DNA of 64,000 bases from Polydactylus sextarius (lineage: Eukaryota; Chordata; Actinopteri; Polynemidae): positions 9,698,001-9,762,000 of the forward strand of contig CM028927.1 of NCBI GenBank assembly GCA_016801845.1, given 5' to 3'. Position numbers and translations under genes: made by a program. The number at the start of each line of letters is the position of its first letter. Position 1 is the stretch's first letter. Positions 38,137-51,984 of this stretch are shown piece after piece. The notes below the pieces were generated by a model. It was not told where the DNA came from and made no database searches. It was given only the letters and a program-made list of their open reading frames with translations.

Positions 38137-38399
38137 GTCTGGTAGTGGTTAGTACTGTCGCCTCACAGCGAGTAGGTTCTGGGTTCAATCCCAACCAGGT
38201 GCTCAGGTTCCCTCCCATAGTCAGGACATGCAGATTAATTTAACTGATTACTCTAAATTGCCTGTAGGTGTGAATGTGAGTGGTTGTCTGTCTATATGCA
38301 TTGGCGTGTGTTAGACCTTCACTCAGCTGGGATTTGTTCCAGCACCCCCACAACCCTTAACAGGATAAGCAGTATGGGAAATGGATGGATGGATGGATA
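38137..38399 (+). mobile_element. tRNA-like fish SINE with GGAT tail
   Basis: The element begins with a tRNA-like segment (GGTAGTGGTTAG as A-box region; GGTTCAATCC at 38182-38191 as B-box) and continues through ACATGCAG, CTCTAAATTGCC and GGTGTGAATGTGAGTG. It ends in AGGATAAGCAG followed by an (ATGG)n tail at 38381-38399. This order is that of a very common percomorph repeat. It is diverged from the usual form, so it is likely old. Confidence 0.75.
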
Positions 38400-41300
38400 T
38401 CGTCTCTGGTGTTCACAAAATAACTGAGATTTATTACTGAAGACAGCGACTGGACCTTGTATATCATGGAGGGTGATAAACAGAAACTGGACAAAAAATT
38501 TTAGGTCTGTCATGGTGTCAACTGCCTATATCACAAATATGTACCTCTCTAAAATAATGTTGTTACAGTTGAGAGGAAGATGCACATTCTTCACTCTGCT
38601 TTGACCTTCATTTATATGAAATCTGAACTTGAGAAGTGTGTGTTTGTAAAAAAAAATACTTGTTTAATCACACTGTGTTTTTTGCTCACACAGAGTTTTT
38701 GTGGTGGGATTTTAATTCCCTCACCTGCCTGACCTTTTTAGAAGAAGCGTGAAGAATGTCTGTGTGGGTAACCAATTTTACTGAAAAGTTAATCAGTTCC
38801 AAAGAGGGAAATGTTTTGTCAATTTTGCTAACAATATATATATGTTTTGGTTGTATCTCCTGGAGCAGTAACTTTTTTGCAAATATCTTCACTTCAGGAT
38901 CTTTACATCTTCAGTGACCTGCATCTCTAAATGAAGGGAGATTGATGCCATCTCAGATAAAGTGACACTAATTCCACCAGTGATCCTCACAGATTGGCTG
39001 CAGACAGCCTGTGGCCCAGGTTTAAAAGGGCATAGAGGATGAAAAACTGGTTGGCCTTTTATTTCCCAACCTCTGTGATAGTGGTGGCTGCAAAAATGTT
39101 TGTAAAGAAAGGCAGAAAGACACTGACCTCATCAATCCACTTTAACCTGTTTAAGCAAATGTTTTTCCATCTGAAAAATCAACAACTGTGTGCTGCTTTT
39201 TCTTTCACACTCTGGTAACCATCCCAAGTATAGCAGGTACCATAATATAACTGGAAGAGAGTTGGTGTGCTGATTATTGTCACTCATTGTCTTGATAATT
39301 CTCAATCACCTGATTTAGTAAAAGCTCAGCTTTTAATTTTGTGCTAAAACAGTAATCTGCTCCCACACAGTGTTATGCAACCACTAATATGGTTGGAAGG
39401 GGACTGATCTGGTTGACCAGCCCCTAAAGAAATTCCACTATAGAGTATATCTCAACAGAACCAACCAGTTTAGGAGAGATCACACTCTAAATAAACTCCT
39501 AATCCAGTTGTCTACCCAGGCTGTTTTAGCAGCTTGTGTTTATGTGACCTTAGTGATATTTTAATATCTACAATGATGATATTCAAATGAGCATGACCTA
39601 CGACTCACTACTGTGCCTTTGATGCATACTGTATACACACAGATGAATAACTGACACAGTGTTTTCGGATGATAAATCCCAGTGACACCAGCTTTTGAAA
39701 TGGCAAAATCTATTAACTTTAATGGAGCTGCCACATTCAATGGCAAAGACCCATAACGAGCTGTTTTGAGACCGCTGACCTTTGAAGTGGAATGGAAAAG
39801 CCAAAGAATCAAAACTGGAAGAAGCCATCAAAGCTCATTAGTGGTGTTTCACAAATCCACTTTTATTTAACCTCCCTTGTTGGAGTGTAAACTGCTCCAT
39901 AAAAGGGAAATTATTTGCAGATAATTATGATTCAGAGGAGAGCGTTTTGTTCCTTTTAACTGACTCTTCATCGACTGAAATTGTGTTGAACACTGAGCAC
40001 AAAATACCAGGGGGAGTAAATGTGGTACTGCGAAGAAATTGGGAACAATCTTTGCTGCATCCCCACTGAAGGATGGTCAAGACTTGAACTGCTGTTTTTT
40101 TACTTTTTATTGGCAATCCATTCAACCAACATAAGAGCTAGGCAAAACACAGAAACACATGTTGACCTGGCGTAACACAATCACATATTAAATTATTAAA
40201 CAGTAAGCAAAGTTCTCATTCAATCATTTTTTAATGGACATAAACACAATGAACAACTAAGTTTAAAAAACACTAACCTTGTGCCTCTTTGGAGGGAGCT
40301 AAAGTATTTTTAAGTTAACTGTTGATCCAGTCTGTATTGCTATTTTTTTCCTGTCTGTTACTTTGTAAAACGTCCTCTGGTCATTACCATGCAACCACGC
40401 TCTGTTTGTTTCTGGATCACGTGGGGGAAACAAAGTTATTCTAAGCAGGAATTTCGAATCAAAAGTGAAATAAAAGACAATAACAGAGAACATAAATTGA
40501 CAAAAACAAATGTGAAACAATACATCAAGGCTACTCAACATTGCATATGAAAATAGCACTTCCAGAAATTGGGCCATTTACAATCTTGGTCAGCAATTGT
40601 GTCATACTAGAACTAAAAACATTTCTTTCACTAACTAGTTCATTGGCCACTCCTGAACATATTCTGTGTCACCAATATGTCTTTATGTCACCAACCCTAG
40701 TGACTCATGTTTATCTGATTTGACCAGACATTTACACCTGTGTATTCCTCATATTCATCTGCATGTCCTCCAGCTGGAAAGGAGCCTCTGTGTAGCATCA
40801 AAGCAGGTTTAGCATAAAGACAGTGACACATTCAGACACGTGTTCACTTCGCTGTATGAAATGTACCACAGTGAAGCAGCTTCGGTAAAAGAGGGAAAAG
40901 TGTCAACACAGCTGGTGATAAAATGAAATTCAGAAACTCTATGTACACAGCTCCCCGCTATTGAAGCTACTGTATCTGGGTCAGGGTGATAGACAGACAG
41001 AGAAGGAGCAGAGTGAGTCACAAATGTTTTTGGTGTTTGAACACTTGTGTTCCTAAACACAGATCAGCCATAACTTTATGACCACAAAACAAATATTACA
41101 TAGTTTCAGTTTTGCAACCAAAAGAACCTCAGATATGTTATTTATTTCTGGTATTGGTGTTGCTATCTTTGCTTTGATATTACGTTAACATTATTACATT
41201 CACAGATACTGGTATTTTTAATGCCATGTTGAGTTTAAATGTACAGTTATTCCAATCTAAAAATAAATGGTTAACTTTTGCAAAGTGTTTTCTCGGTTTC

Positions 41301-44300
41301 CAAACCAGGGAAAGTGATGATTAATCATGTGAAGTGATAACAATTAGCAATTTTATTATGTGATAGCACTATAACTTGCTACTATGAGTCTCATTTACTT
41401 TAACTATTTGAATAATCTGCTTGTGAGCCTTGATTACCATAGGAATTTAAACAAATGAATGATGAAATGTTAATTTAAAAAAAAACAAAAAAAAAAAAAA
41501 AAAAGAACAAGCTTTGGAATTTTTCAAATTCTGAGTTTTCTAAATGATAACCTCAAAGGCATGTAACAATTATTCAAGGTTTTATTCAAGGATTCATTCA
41601 TTGTTAACATTTCATCCCAATCTGGCACTATCATAAAGTCTTTTGTCCACATGAACCTTTTTGTATGTTTGTATCTGTGTCTACCTTAATGGAATATACG
41701 AGTCTGTCTGAGAGTCAACACTTAATACAGGGATAATTAAATATACAAAGTGGAACAATTCAGTAATAATACGTTCTCTGTTTTCTACCTCTATTTGTAC
41801 CTCTTACTTACAATGAGCTGCTGTCTCTTGCTTATCTTCTTCGTTTTGTGCTCCAGCGCATCCTTGTGAGTCATCTGAATCAGATATGATGCTCTCTCTC
41901 TCTCTCTCTTTCTCTCTTGCTCCCTCTCTGTCTGCATTATTGATTGGAGCAATCTAAGCAGACTCAACCTTGTGACAGTAACACACACATACACACACTC
42001 ACAGTGTTTTGAATCACCTCCCTCCTCCCAGTCTTGATTTCTGTTAGATAAGACCATTAACTGAGCCGAGAAAGGAGTAAAAGTGTAAAAGGTTCTCTGT
42101 GTACAGTGTAAGACCATCCCAGCCTTTCATGTGTAGGAGTGTGTGTAAGTGTGTGTATGTGTGCATTTGTGCAGCTTTTATTGGAAACTACACTACACCG
42201 ATGTCTATAATTCAACGCTACATTACATCCAGGTCTGCTTCAAAGGTTTTCTGAAGGGGAAAAAAATCAATTTCATTGTCCTCTGCTATAATGAAATGCT
42301 TGAAAATGTTTCTTTTTTCAGGGGACTAGAGAGCATCATTTTATTGTAAAATGAAAATTGACTTTTTCTTATGATGGTGAGCAGTATTACATTGTTGACC
42401 CCAATGCATACATAGCACAACCCATAATTTTACAAGACAGGCTTTGACTGTTGTATCTCATATCAGAGGACAACCAGCTGATAACTTTAAGATGGAAAGT
42501 GAAGAAGTGCAGTTACTCAAGGGTAGTATTCAAGTAGAATTTTAAGATTCTCATTCTTTATTCTTGACATGAACTTTTTCTCTTGTATATTTCATTACAC
42601 TTCTAAGGCAAATGTCCTTTTGTTACCACAATAGTTGCTGGATTCTTTCCAGATTAAAATTGAAAAACCTCCAAAGACCATGTAATGAGATCCATCACAA
42701 CTTGCTACAGTTTCAGCCTGTATCTCAGAAGGAATGTTTCTTGTTCAACTGTTTCTATGTACTTTGCAGCGAGACAGTCCAGGTCTATCACCATCACTGG
42801 GGCTAACAGCTACAGTTAACATTTTCATTCTGGTTTAACGTCTCATTTCCCTCATTACACTGATGACATTGCTTTGGAATCCATTGAGTCCTGAATAATA
42901 ATCCAACAATGTAATATATAATTATCTAACCCCAACAGATACTTTTGTGTGAATACTTTGCTCAATATGAAAATATAATTAAACTTCATCAAATGTACCA
43001 TAATACATACCTATGTTTCATTGTGATATAACAAAATGAACCAAAATGAACCCTTTACACTGAGTTTTTCTTTTGTGGAGTGTTTTTACATTGTACTGCC
43101 TCTTCCACAAAACATCTTTAAATACTTACCCCAGTCAATGACCATTTTACAAGGAAAACAGTTGGCAGTACTGGCTGAGAGAACAGGGGAACTTCACAGA
43201 TATCTGGACAGTCACCAATCATTGTCAGCTGTTGTTCTTAACTTTTCCTGGTCATCTGCCATCCAACCTCTTTTTGTGATTGTGTCAGTGATGGTTTGGC
43301 CTGCCAAAATGAGAAGTTAGTGGCAGTGAAAACATCTTTGTATTTTGTGTGTTTTGGTTACATGATGACACAGAAATTCCTGAAAACCTATCAAACTCGT
43401 TTAATGGTGAAGGATCAAGATGAAGTTTAGTTTTTGTCAACAGCTGAACAAACATGTTCTTTGTAATGTAGATGAAGTTACTTTATATTGCTTTGCATTA
43501 ATTTCTCAACATGAAATGGCATAATTGATATATGCTATTTAAACAAACACAGCATATATGGACTGAAGGTTGCACCTGCAGACCTGTAAATTGGGGCAAT
43601 CACAGCCTTTCACGCTGTCCATAATTGGTCATAGTAGAGCAGTGGATGAACCAAGCTGTTCGCAGTGTGAACACACTATCATTGTGTGTGTGTGTGCGTG
43701 TGTGTTTATGTGTGTGTGTGTTTTAATTGCTGTAATGCTTCCTCATTACAAGCTACAGTGGAGGGACTCCTGCCAGTGTGGTGGGAGGTGGTTGGCTTCA
43801 GGAATAATATGATCACAGATGCCGTGCTCATTTTGCTTGTTAATCACTACCAATCAAAAAAACATTAGCCACACACACACACACATACACGCACACTGTT
43901 CCATGCATGCAACCGTGAGCACACAGGCACCTACAATCACATGTACATATAACAAGGCCTCGTGATTGAAATTACATTCACAGTGACACTTCTCTGGCTC
44001 ATGTCTCTTTATGCAATACTGTGCGTCAGATAGTCTTATCTTATGCTTGTAATGCAGCTCCATAACCAAACATCCCAGTGACCTCATCACAGCTCCAATA
44101 TGTGGTAACAAGTCTATAAGGTCACAAAGACATTGTGGCAGCGGTAGAAAAAGCCTAAAGAGCTATGGCGCAGTGGAGCTGTGGCGAGGGGTTAATAATA
44201 TTGCAGTGATACATCTCAGAGTCAACAGTGATATGTAGATAATAGGACAAACAAGGACACAGAGGCTCAGAGCACTGAAAACAAACACACACACACACAG

Positions 44301-47300
44301 GAATCATGCAAAATGACATTTGGCCACAAAGGCTGTCTGGACCTGAAGTGTGTATCAACGTATGGTCAGGCCCCCCCCCCTCATCATCATCACCATCATT
44401 TAAGATCTTCCTCTCATTATTTATCTTTCTTTTCCATTCTTAGTGCGTCTACACTGTAGTGCCTCCGCCCCTCACCCACTGTTTCTATCCTCTCCTTTCT
44501 TTAAAGGGGGAGGCCTGAAGGCTGCCAATCTCTCTTACCGCTGAATGCACACACACACACATACACATACATGATCATACACACTAACACACATCTCTCT
44601 AGGGGTCGTTGGACATCAGTCTGTCCCGCTGTGGTACCGATCTGCTCACTAAGGTGAGGGGGCGTCTGTCCGTATTTCATCACTCTGTCCACTCATCTGA
44701 GAGGGTGAAGTTATGGTTATGCGGTTATATGGTTACCCACTGTAGACCTCAGTTTGCCAGATTGGGTGTGGATGCCATTTGTGTATGGTTTCACTTATTA
44801 TTTTGAAATGAATTAATAATAATAATAAAAAAAAAGTTGATTGCGATATTCTCAAAGCCAGTCATAGCAGATGTTTAAAAATGTTTTACACTGATACTCT
44901 TCCAATGTATGGAAGACAACCACATTTAAAACATATATATTTCCTATTGGAAAATGTGCTAAAGCTTAATAACATCCCGTCCAGACTGTATTTGGATCAT
45001 TTTCACATTTATTTATTTATTTTTTGTTCTTCAAGCTCTGTGTTTCGGCACATTCAATTTGAATGATTTAATATGTGCCAAGTCTCATATTTAATTTTAG
45101 TAGGTTTACACCACTGCTTGAATTACGCGGTGGACAAAAAACTAATTACTTCTGGTTCTGATTTCCCTCTTGCTTGGCAAAAAAAGCCCAGCATGCAATC
45201 AACACTGTCTGAGTCTATGAATAATAGCGATCCACTGTTAGCAACATTACCACTGTAGCCATTTAATAAAACACCACTGTGAAGTTGTCAGTGGTAAATA
45301 CTGTGCCAAGTGATGCAGAACATGCAGAACAAGACCCACAGTGAATATACCTTTAGGGTAAGTTAGAAGAAAAAGAAATGGGCTAATTCTCTTGGACACA
45401 TAAATGACATAATATGGTTGATAGTGTTTCAGTCTGGACCAAAGTGGTGGACAAACTGATAAACAGACCAACATAGTTGACCCTGGAGCCATGAAGCCAG
45501 CGTGTTATGATCTTGACACAATGTTTGGGCAAATTACATGGATCCTATGACATTACTGCAAATTTAGATGTTTATGTCAGGTCACATCCTTAGTTAATTA
45601 CATTTGTCTTGAAAGATCTAACATAAAAGACTGCTCTAAAGCCAAACAAATGTATTTATACTTCATTTCCCATCTCAAAATACCCTCCATGAACTGCAGC
45701 CAGCCCCCTCCCATCTAAGAGGGGTTAGTGTGGCTATGAATGTAATGTTTAAAAGTGTGTGTGTGTGAGTGTGTGTGTGTGTATGTTGGTCTTATTACTG
45801 GCAGGTTTTGTCCACAATATACAACACGCTCCTGAACCTGTACACAAAGCAACACAGAAAAGACGTTTAAGTCTTCGCAAAGCGGCTTTAGCCTTTATCA
45901 AGGTGATCTGAATCACACCCTCATTAGTGATGACTGATTGCCTCTTATCTATTCTCTCCAAGATAATGAACAATACAAAATCATCACTTGATTTTTTTTC
46001 CTCTCTCTTTAATCATTATCCATCTCACACTGAAGTCAACAGTGTTTTTCCACCCTTTACTTTCATTATTATCTTTTTGTTCAGCCACCACTCAGAGCGA
46101 TGCCCGCTGATTATGGCCTCTCAGTTTCCATAGTGATATTGCAATGAATTATGGTCATAAATGGGGCAAAGAGACGAAGAGAAGAAAACAGGTACAGCAC
46201 TCCAGTCCCACTCTGCTCTCTTCTTCTAAATGCTCAGTCCACCACCTTTCACTGAATCAACTCATTGAACCTTGCTCTTACAGAAGATACATGAGGCGTC
46301 TGCAGCAGAACAGAAAGAATGCGGGAAATGTGGTTTAGACAGCCATGTCGTTTTCTTGTGACAGATGACTAAAAAGGAAAATGCATCTAAAATCAATGTG
46401 ACTATGCGTGAACTTTCCACGGTCTAATCTTTTCTCTAACAATGATGTAACGACAACAAAAGCCAATTAAAGTAATTTGGTCACGAATGCTGCAAAGATT
46501 GCTGTTATTGTAATACCTTGGAAGTAATTTAGTTTATTTGCTTCACTCATTTGTGTAATTACAGGTTTGACAAAATACTAGAGTCCATTTCATGAGGTGT
46601 TTTGAAAAGTCTGGTTGGTAGAATTTATACAAGACTCCAGCCACGCCAGCAGCATTGCAAGGCTAAATGCTCATACTGATGCCACTAACATGGTGATATT
46701 TTGCAAGTTATTCCGGCTTGAAACATTAATCATTGTTAGTTAATAGCCTCTTAATGAATTTGAGCTGTATTTCTGCTGCCCTATTCACCACAATGAGCAA
46801 AGAGCAGTTGAGTCATAGGTCGACTGCTGTTTTGGGTGTCAGTGTCGTAGACAGAGGACCTCTCAAGTTGCTTATGCACGGAGTAGTCACGCTGTAGCTT
46901 GGTATCAGGTTGCGTGGAGATGATGTCACCACATCAGAGCATAGTTTCACAAAGCTGTAAGTGCGAAAGATGGATTTGGCAAAATGTGGGGTGAGGATGG
47001 TCTGGTTTTGAGGCTGTTGGCGGCTGACGAAAGGAAAGGTTGGGTGACTAATGGGGATTGGGGACAGGGAGGGTGGGTGTGACATATGGTGGTGGGGTGA
47101 CTTCCTCAGCTGGATGTATTTGACCACCAGCTCGCCCACTGAGAGTGTGTGTATCTGTGTGTGTGTGTGTGTTTGGTCTGTGTGTCCAAGCAGCGTGAAA
47201 AATGCCCCCATCTGCAATCCACACTTCTATTGTCAGGGCAAATAAAGGTCACATTGGTTCTGTTGCCTTTATGTGCATGGGTGTTTTTCTTTTCTGCTTT

Positions 47301-49079
47301 GTCCCCATTTCATCGGAGCAGGTAGCAGAGCTAAAGCACTCACTTGCTCTTCATTACAGCCTCCATAAAAACACCTCATACTGCGAGACCTTCAAAAGTA
47401 GCCTTCAGCTAGCGTAAAAACTGAACGATGACAGCGCAGAGTGATTCTGATGTCTATTTCTTTCTATTGTTCAGCACAGTGAATCGAGAGAGACCAGGGG
47501 AAGAAAAAAAAGCTCTGGAAACGTCTATTTTCTTCTGCTTTCAACACAGCTGAAACATCTGAGAATATGGAAACATGGGAGGTCAGCAGTAAAAAGAAAT
47601 GATAGAACAAGGACGCACAAAACAGGAGGGAGGGTGAAAATGGGGGAAAACTGGTGTTTGTGCACCTGCTGTGTGGAACGAGCTGAAAGGGAGATTAAAA
47701 TATCCTTTTGGACTGAATGAGAAGATTGTTCATGCCAAGACACATCTCTGCTCTCTCACCTTAGGCTTTCGATTGCCTCCTTTTCTTTTGTGTGTTTGTT
47801 TTTTGTAATTTTGTTTCTCTGAGCCCACGTCACCCTCCTGTGATCATTATGACACACAGCAGTCTGCAGTCCAGATGGACAAGCATCGCTCATCTCTCTC
47901 ATGTGTGTTTTTTGTTGCATGTGTTACCACATGTGTGGGTGGATGAGCATGTGTGTTCTCTCGTCTTCTACGTGCGTATGTGTGAGCAATCACTGTGGGT
48001 ATAAGCCGACATGTGAGTGTTTTTGTGATGGGTTGGGATCATACTTATTAACACTGATGCATGTGTTTCTCTTAATTTGATTCAAATTATATAATCTGTT
48101 ACTTAGGCCACCCGCATCACATGTATTTCATCGTGTGTTAAGTGTTAAAAATTCAGTCAAATAACATATTGTGTATCCTTGTAGCTTAATGGAAGGTTCC
48201 TGATGTTGCCATGGTGCAAATGTGTTGGCGCTATATTCATCTATACATTACTCATACCCAGGTTATTGTTAAGGTATAATTGTTTTACCTGACAGAATCA
48301 CTGACTTTTTTTTTTTTATCTGTATGTGAATTTTAAAAGGTCAAAACAATTTCTGACAGTGTCCATCATGGTGATGTGACATTTTGTCTTTCCCCTCTTT
48401 ATTTCTTAACCACTTCTCTGTGACGACTTTATATTATTGTAGACCTACTCTAATTCTTCATAATTAGAATTGTAATTTAGATTTAATAATGCCACCATTG
48501 GACCAAATACATATTAGTTTTGATGGTATAAACTCTACCTTGAATTATGAAACTAAAAACTGTAGTATGTTGTCATCTCTACCTTAAAACATTTCTTATG
48601 TGGCTTGGCCCACTGCTACAGACAGTGGTGAGTCTCTGTGACCCTCAAGCTCTTCTTACTTATCACCTGGAACAAAAAGGCAGTACTATTCTATTGAATA
48701 GTTGCTACAATACAATATAGGAGAGTATTTACTGTGTAGTTTAGAGATGACAAATCTGTTTGCTACTTCAGCACCACAGACAGCTCCATGGATTTTTCAG
48801 TTCACAGCCTACTGATGTTTCAGAACCACCATAGATTCTACTGTGCACAAACCCCAGCCAGAAAGGATCAATAGTGAGGAAGAGTAGACTCACACATTTA
48901 TCCCTGCAGTCACTATACGACTGGGGAATGCAGAGGGATGATGGCAGGTTAACAAAGGGGATGAGCATTGGTCATTTTGCAATGTGTTTATAGGGTCGGC
49001 TCCACTATAAACATGATTAAAGTGTGATAGAGTTAAGTTTGTGATGTTGCAAGTTACATCATCGGTCATCCAAATGCCA
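38400..49079. other. Gene-free sequence
   Basis: No coding exon was recognised. Short microsatellites occur at 41888-41909 (CT), 43683-43720 (TG), 43870-43886 (CA) and 45755-45783 (TG), with A runs near 41470-41504. At 41061-41085 a 25-bp stretch resembles the end of a common fish DNA transposon. An RE1-like site lies at 48767-48787. Blocks near 45090-45260 and 46060-46160 are unique-looking and rich in homeodomain cores. Confidence 0.55.
48767..48787 (+). promoter_or_regulatory. RE1/NRSE-like REST binding site
   Basis: The 21-bp stretch starts TTCAGCACC and continues ACAGACAGCTCC. It agrees with the canonical RE1 element at 19 of 21 positions, the differences being A for G at position 12 and T for G at position 19. 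Both half-sites keep the standard spacing. REST silences neuronal genes through this element. No neuronal gene is in view, so a distal role would be inferred. Confidence 0.5.
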
Positions 49080-50100
49080 CATGACTACACATTGAGCATT
49101 TTCCCTAATGACTATTCCTGTTAACGTGAGGTGGGGACAGTCACCAGGCTCTCGCCTGAGGATCTCAGGGTGTGTTGTGTTTGTTTGTGTTGTGTTGTGC
49201 TTGGGCCAGGCCATGAGGGACTTTAAAAGTAATACATAAAATCTCAAAATCAACATGTGGGTAGCCAGTGTAAAGTCATTAAAATTGGAGTAGGATGTTT
49301 TCTTGTCCCGGTTCTTGTTAGATCTCTCTAATCTTGGTCTTGCTAGGTCACAGACTAATTAGGAACACAGAGGATCTCAGAAAATTTGATGACATCTATT
49401 TTCACAAATCTGACATGTAGAGATTTATAGCTATAGTATGTTTTACTGGTACAGTTGTGTCTCATCGACATAGCAGTTGAATTAAATTTTAGATTTTCCC
49501 TATGATGTGGCCATGTGGGAGCATCGGTCCCAGTATGGACCCCCGATGAACAATCTTTTAACGAGTGCAGTCTTAGAACTGTGCTGCTATCTAAAACCTG
49601 ATTGAACTTTTTTCATAAATGTTGTTTTGTTTCAACAATGTGAAGAGTTGAAGGGAGTTTCACACTAATGGGTTTTTTTTTCTCATTTGCTACAGTCTGA
49701 TGGATCAAGGCCAGATTTTTTTAATGAGTGGCTGGACGTAGCCAGTCTTCAAATAGCCACAGGATAAAGAACTGTTAATTATTGAGAGAAACTGAGGGGC
49801 AGTTACATCCAGTACATCACTGAGAAATTTAGAAGGCATTATATCTACTGGGCTTGAGGAGTGTTTAAGGTGTGCCACAGTGATCAGGAGCTCATTTAAG
49901 GAGACTGGCTTAAACCTTGATAAAATACAACAGAGGCAGAGGGCATCAATAAACTAATCAGAAGATATAATTTTTGACTGTTGCTCAATGATTTTATCAT
50001 TAGAAATGGTTAAAATTTAAAGCATCTCTCACTAGCTGACTTACATTGATTAAAATGTAAACAATTAAAAAGATCTAGGGCTGTGTGTATTGGTATAGAT
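49080..50100 (-). mobile_element. Degenerate L2/CR1-like LINE fragment, minus strand
   Basis: Read on the minus strand from about 49865 down, the translation gives SSSPVDIMPSKFLSDVL, then LSCGYLKTGYVQPLIKK. This is the start of the reverse transcriptase domain of L2/CR1-type LINEs. Further on are RGSILGPML (49518-49551; consensus PQGSILGPLLF) and a decayed catalytic box N-C-Y-V-D-E-T (49458-49478; consensus CYADDTQ). The end includes TLHWLPT and LRFYVLLLKSLM (49080-49300). Stops, frameshifts and an internal gap show it is dead. Confidence 0.85.
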
Positions 50101-50279
50101 TAAAACAGAGAAATAGATCGCCCTTACAGTCTTAACCTGCTCATTAACGGAAATCATCAGCTATTTCAGGTTGGTAATGTACCTGGAGCCTCCTCTTTCT
50201 CCACCTTCATTCCGTCCCCTCTATAGTGTGTGGATGTTGTTCTTAATCCTTGGTGCTAAACGTAAGAACTGCTGATGAT

Positions 50280-51150
50280 GTATACCTGAGGGAATACACC
50301 TCATCCATCATCAGCGACATCACTGCACCGCAAGTGCACTATTGATGTCACCATAACAAGGAAAATCACCATTCACCCTAACCTGAAGCCCTGGAGAAAT
50401 GAGGACCTCCATTTGTTTACAAAAACAAGGGATCTTAAATATGGCCTTTACATCTAATGTCATTCTTATCATAACAATAGAAGTGTGTGAAGGGCATTAA
50501 GACATCACAAATTACAACAAACAGATGCTACATTCCTTGTGAACCCATCTCTCCCTGATGCCCTAAAGAGCTTTTATGCTTTGACTACGTTAGTTGCCCC
50601 TTAATGTAGCTGCTGAAGATATTAGCATGTCTGTGTGGAGTCATCTCCAGCAAAAAATCAGCAGACAACATTCTGGGACAGATACAGATGGACTACACTA
50701 ATGTCACGTGTCACTGTCCCAAGCTTTGGTGCCAACATGCCTGAAGTCCTTATTCCCCCAACAGTCATGAAGTACTAACAGCTGGTCAAGACCCACTTCA
50801 AAGACACTATCAACACCAATGTAAACTCCCACATGTACACTTACAGGAAGAATCAGTCCACACTGGATCACCTCAGCTAAATACCTGAATAGCCATTTTG
50901 TGAATTTGCCGATGACAGGGCAGTAATGGGACTAATATCCCTGACCGATTTTAAAGTATAGACAGGAGGTGTAACAGCTGGAGACCTTGTGCAAGGCAAG
51001 CAACCTTCGCAAAAATGTGAAGACGGACCACACCTCTCCTCCCCTTTACATTGGAGTAACAGCTGTTGAGACAGTCTTTAGCTACAAGTACTTGAGGCAC
51101 ATATTGTGGACAACCTCATCTGGGCCAACCACACAGGAAGTATCCTGCCA
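50280..51150 (+). mobile_element. Degenerate L2-like LINE fragment, plus strand
   Basis: In shifting plus-strand frames the segments appear in the order of a non-LTR polyprotein. First is IHPNLKPWRNEDLH (50368-50409; endonuclease-RT linker), then TVMKY-stop-QLVKTHF (about 50762-50806), then TYRKNQSTLDHLS (about 50840-50878). Next is FADDRAVMGLIS (50905-50940; consensus YADDTAVVGLIS) and IGVTAVETVFSYKYLRHIL (about 51044-51100; consensus VEQVDSFKYLGVHI). Several stops and frameshifts make it non-functional. Its 5' boundary is uncertain. Confidence 0.85.
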
Positions 51151-51923
51151 CATGCTGGGTTTTGATCCAGTCGTGTTTCTTTTTTTGACTTCACAGTCTC
51201 CACAGAAAAAACTATTTCACAGGCACGTTTTCATTTTTTTGCTACTTGGAGATTAATGTAAAAAAGTAACTCTAATGTCCTCTGGATGACTGATTCACTT
51301 CATACCAGTCAGTAAATGTTCGATCCAGTTTTAAAGTCGACTGAGCCAAGATAGATATAGCTGCTTTATTGAACGGACCAAAGCCCTGACGCTGCAATTT
51401 GGGTTGGTACTATTTTGCTAATGTGCTGAGCAATAGACCAGATATCATTACCATGATGCTGCTTAAGCTAAATTTGTCAGAAACCTCAAAGATCACAAAG
51501 AAAACCAATTTAGCCCTAGTTCCACTGAGTTTTAATCATGTGATGTTGAAAATATTGTGGTACATTTACTGAAAGTGGAACTGGAAGTACAGAGAGAGTT
51601 CTAATTACAAAAAAATCATTAGCAAGTTGGAGAATTGTGATAAAAGCGTGACCCTGAAATGAAGATGGCTCTGTCACTCACCATGTGGAGGAGTTTGGCT
51701 TGAATAAGTGAAGAGGAAGATCACAGGGTGAGAAAATGAAACATGGAACGTGAAGGCCAGCTGTTTGATTTACCTCTCTCTGTCTCCCTCTTCTTGTCTC
51801 ATCCATCCTCTTTGCTCATCCTCCCTCACTCTCTTTTTACTTTGCCTGTTCAAAGCAAATCTGAAGAGCCCCTGCCTCACCCATGTGTGTCCGGGCTTGT
51901 TTGATCTCTCCTACGCACACATG

Positions 51924-51929
<6 letters not shown>

Positions 51930-51982
<53 letters not shown>
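51930..51982 (+). repeat. (CA)n microsatellite
   Basis: About 26 CA units preceded by a short GCGCGC run. Confidence 0.97.

Positions 51983-51984
<2 letters not shown>

Noticed and set aside
41061..41085. 25-bp match to the end of a common fish DNA transposon (AGATCAGCCATAAC start)
   Set aside because: Only one short end is visible and no second end or body was found, so it is not listed as an element.
50987..51256. 89-codon open frame as a possible gene
   Set aside because: Its middle is a LINE reverse transcriptase segment (VETVFSYKYL) with decayed flanks.
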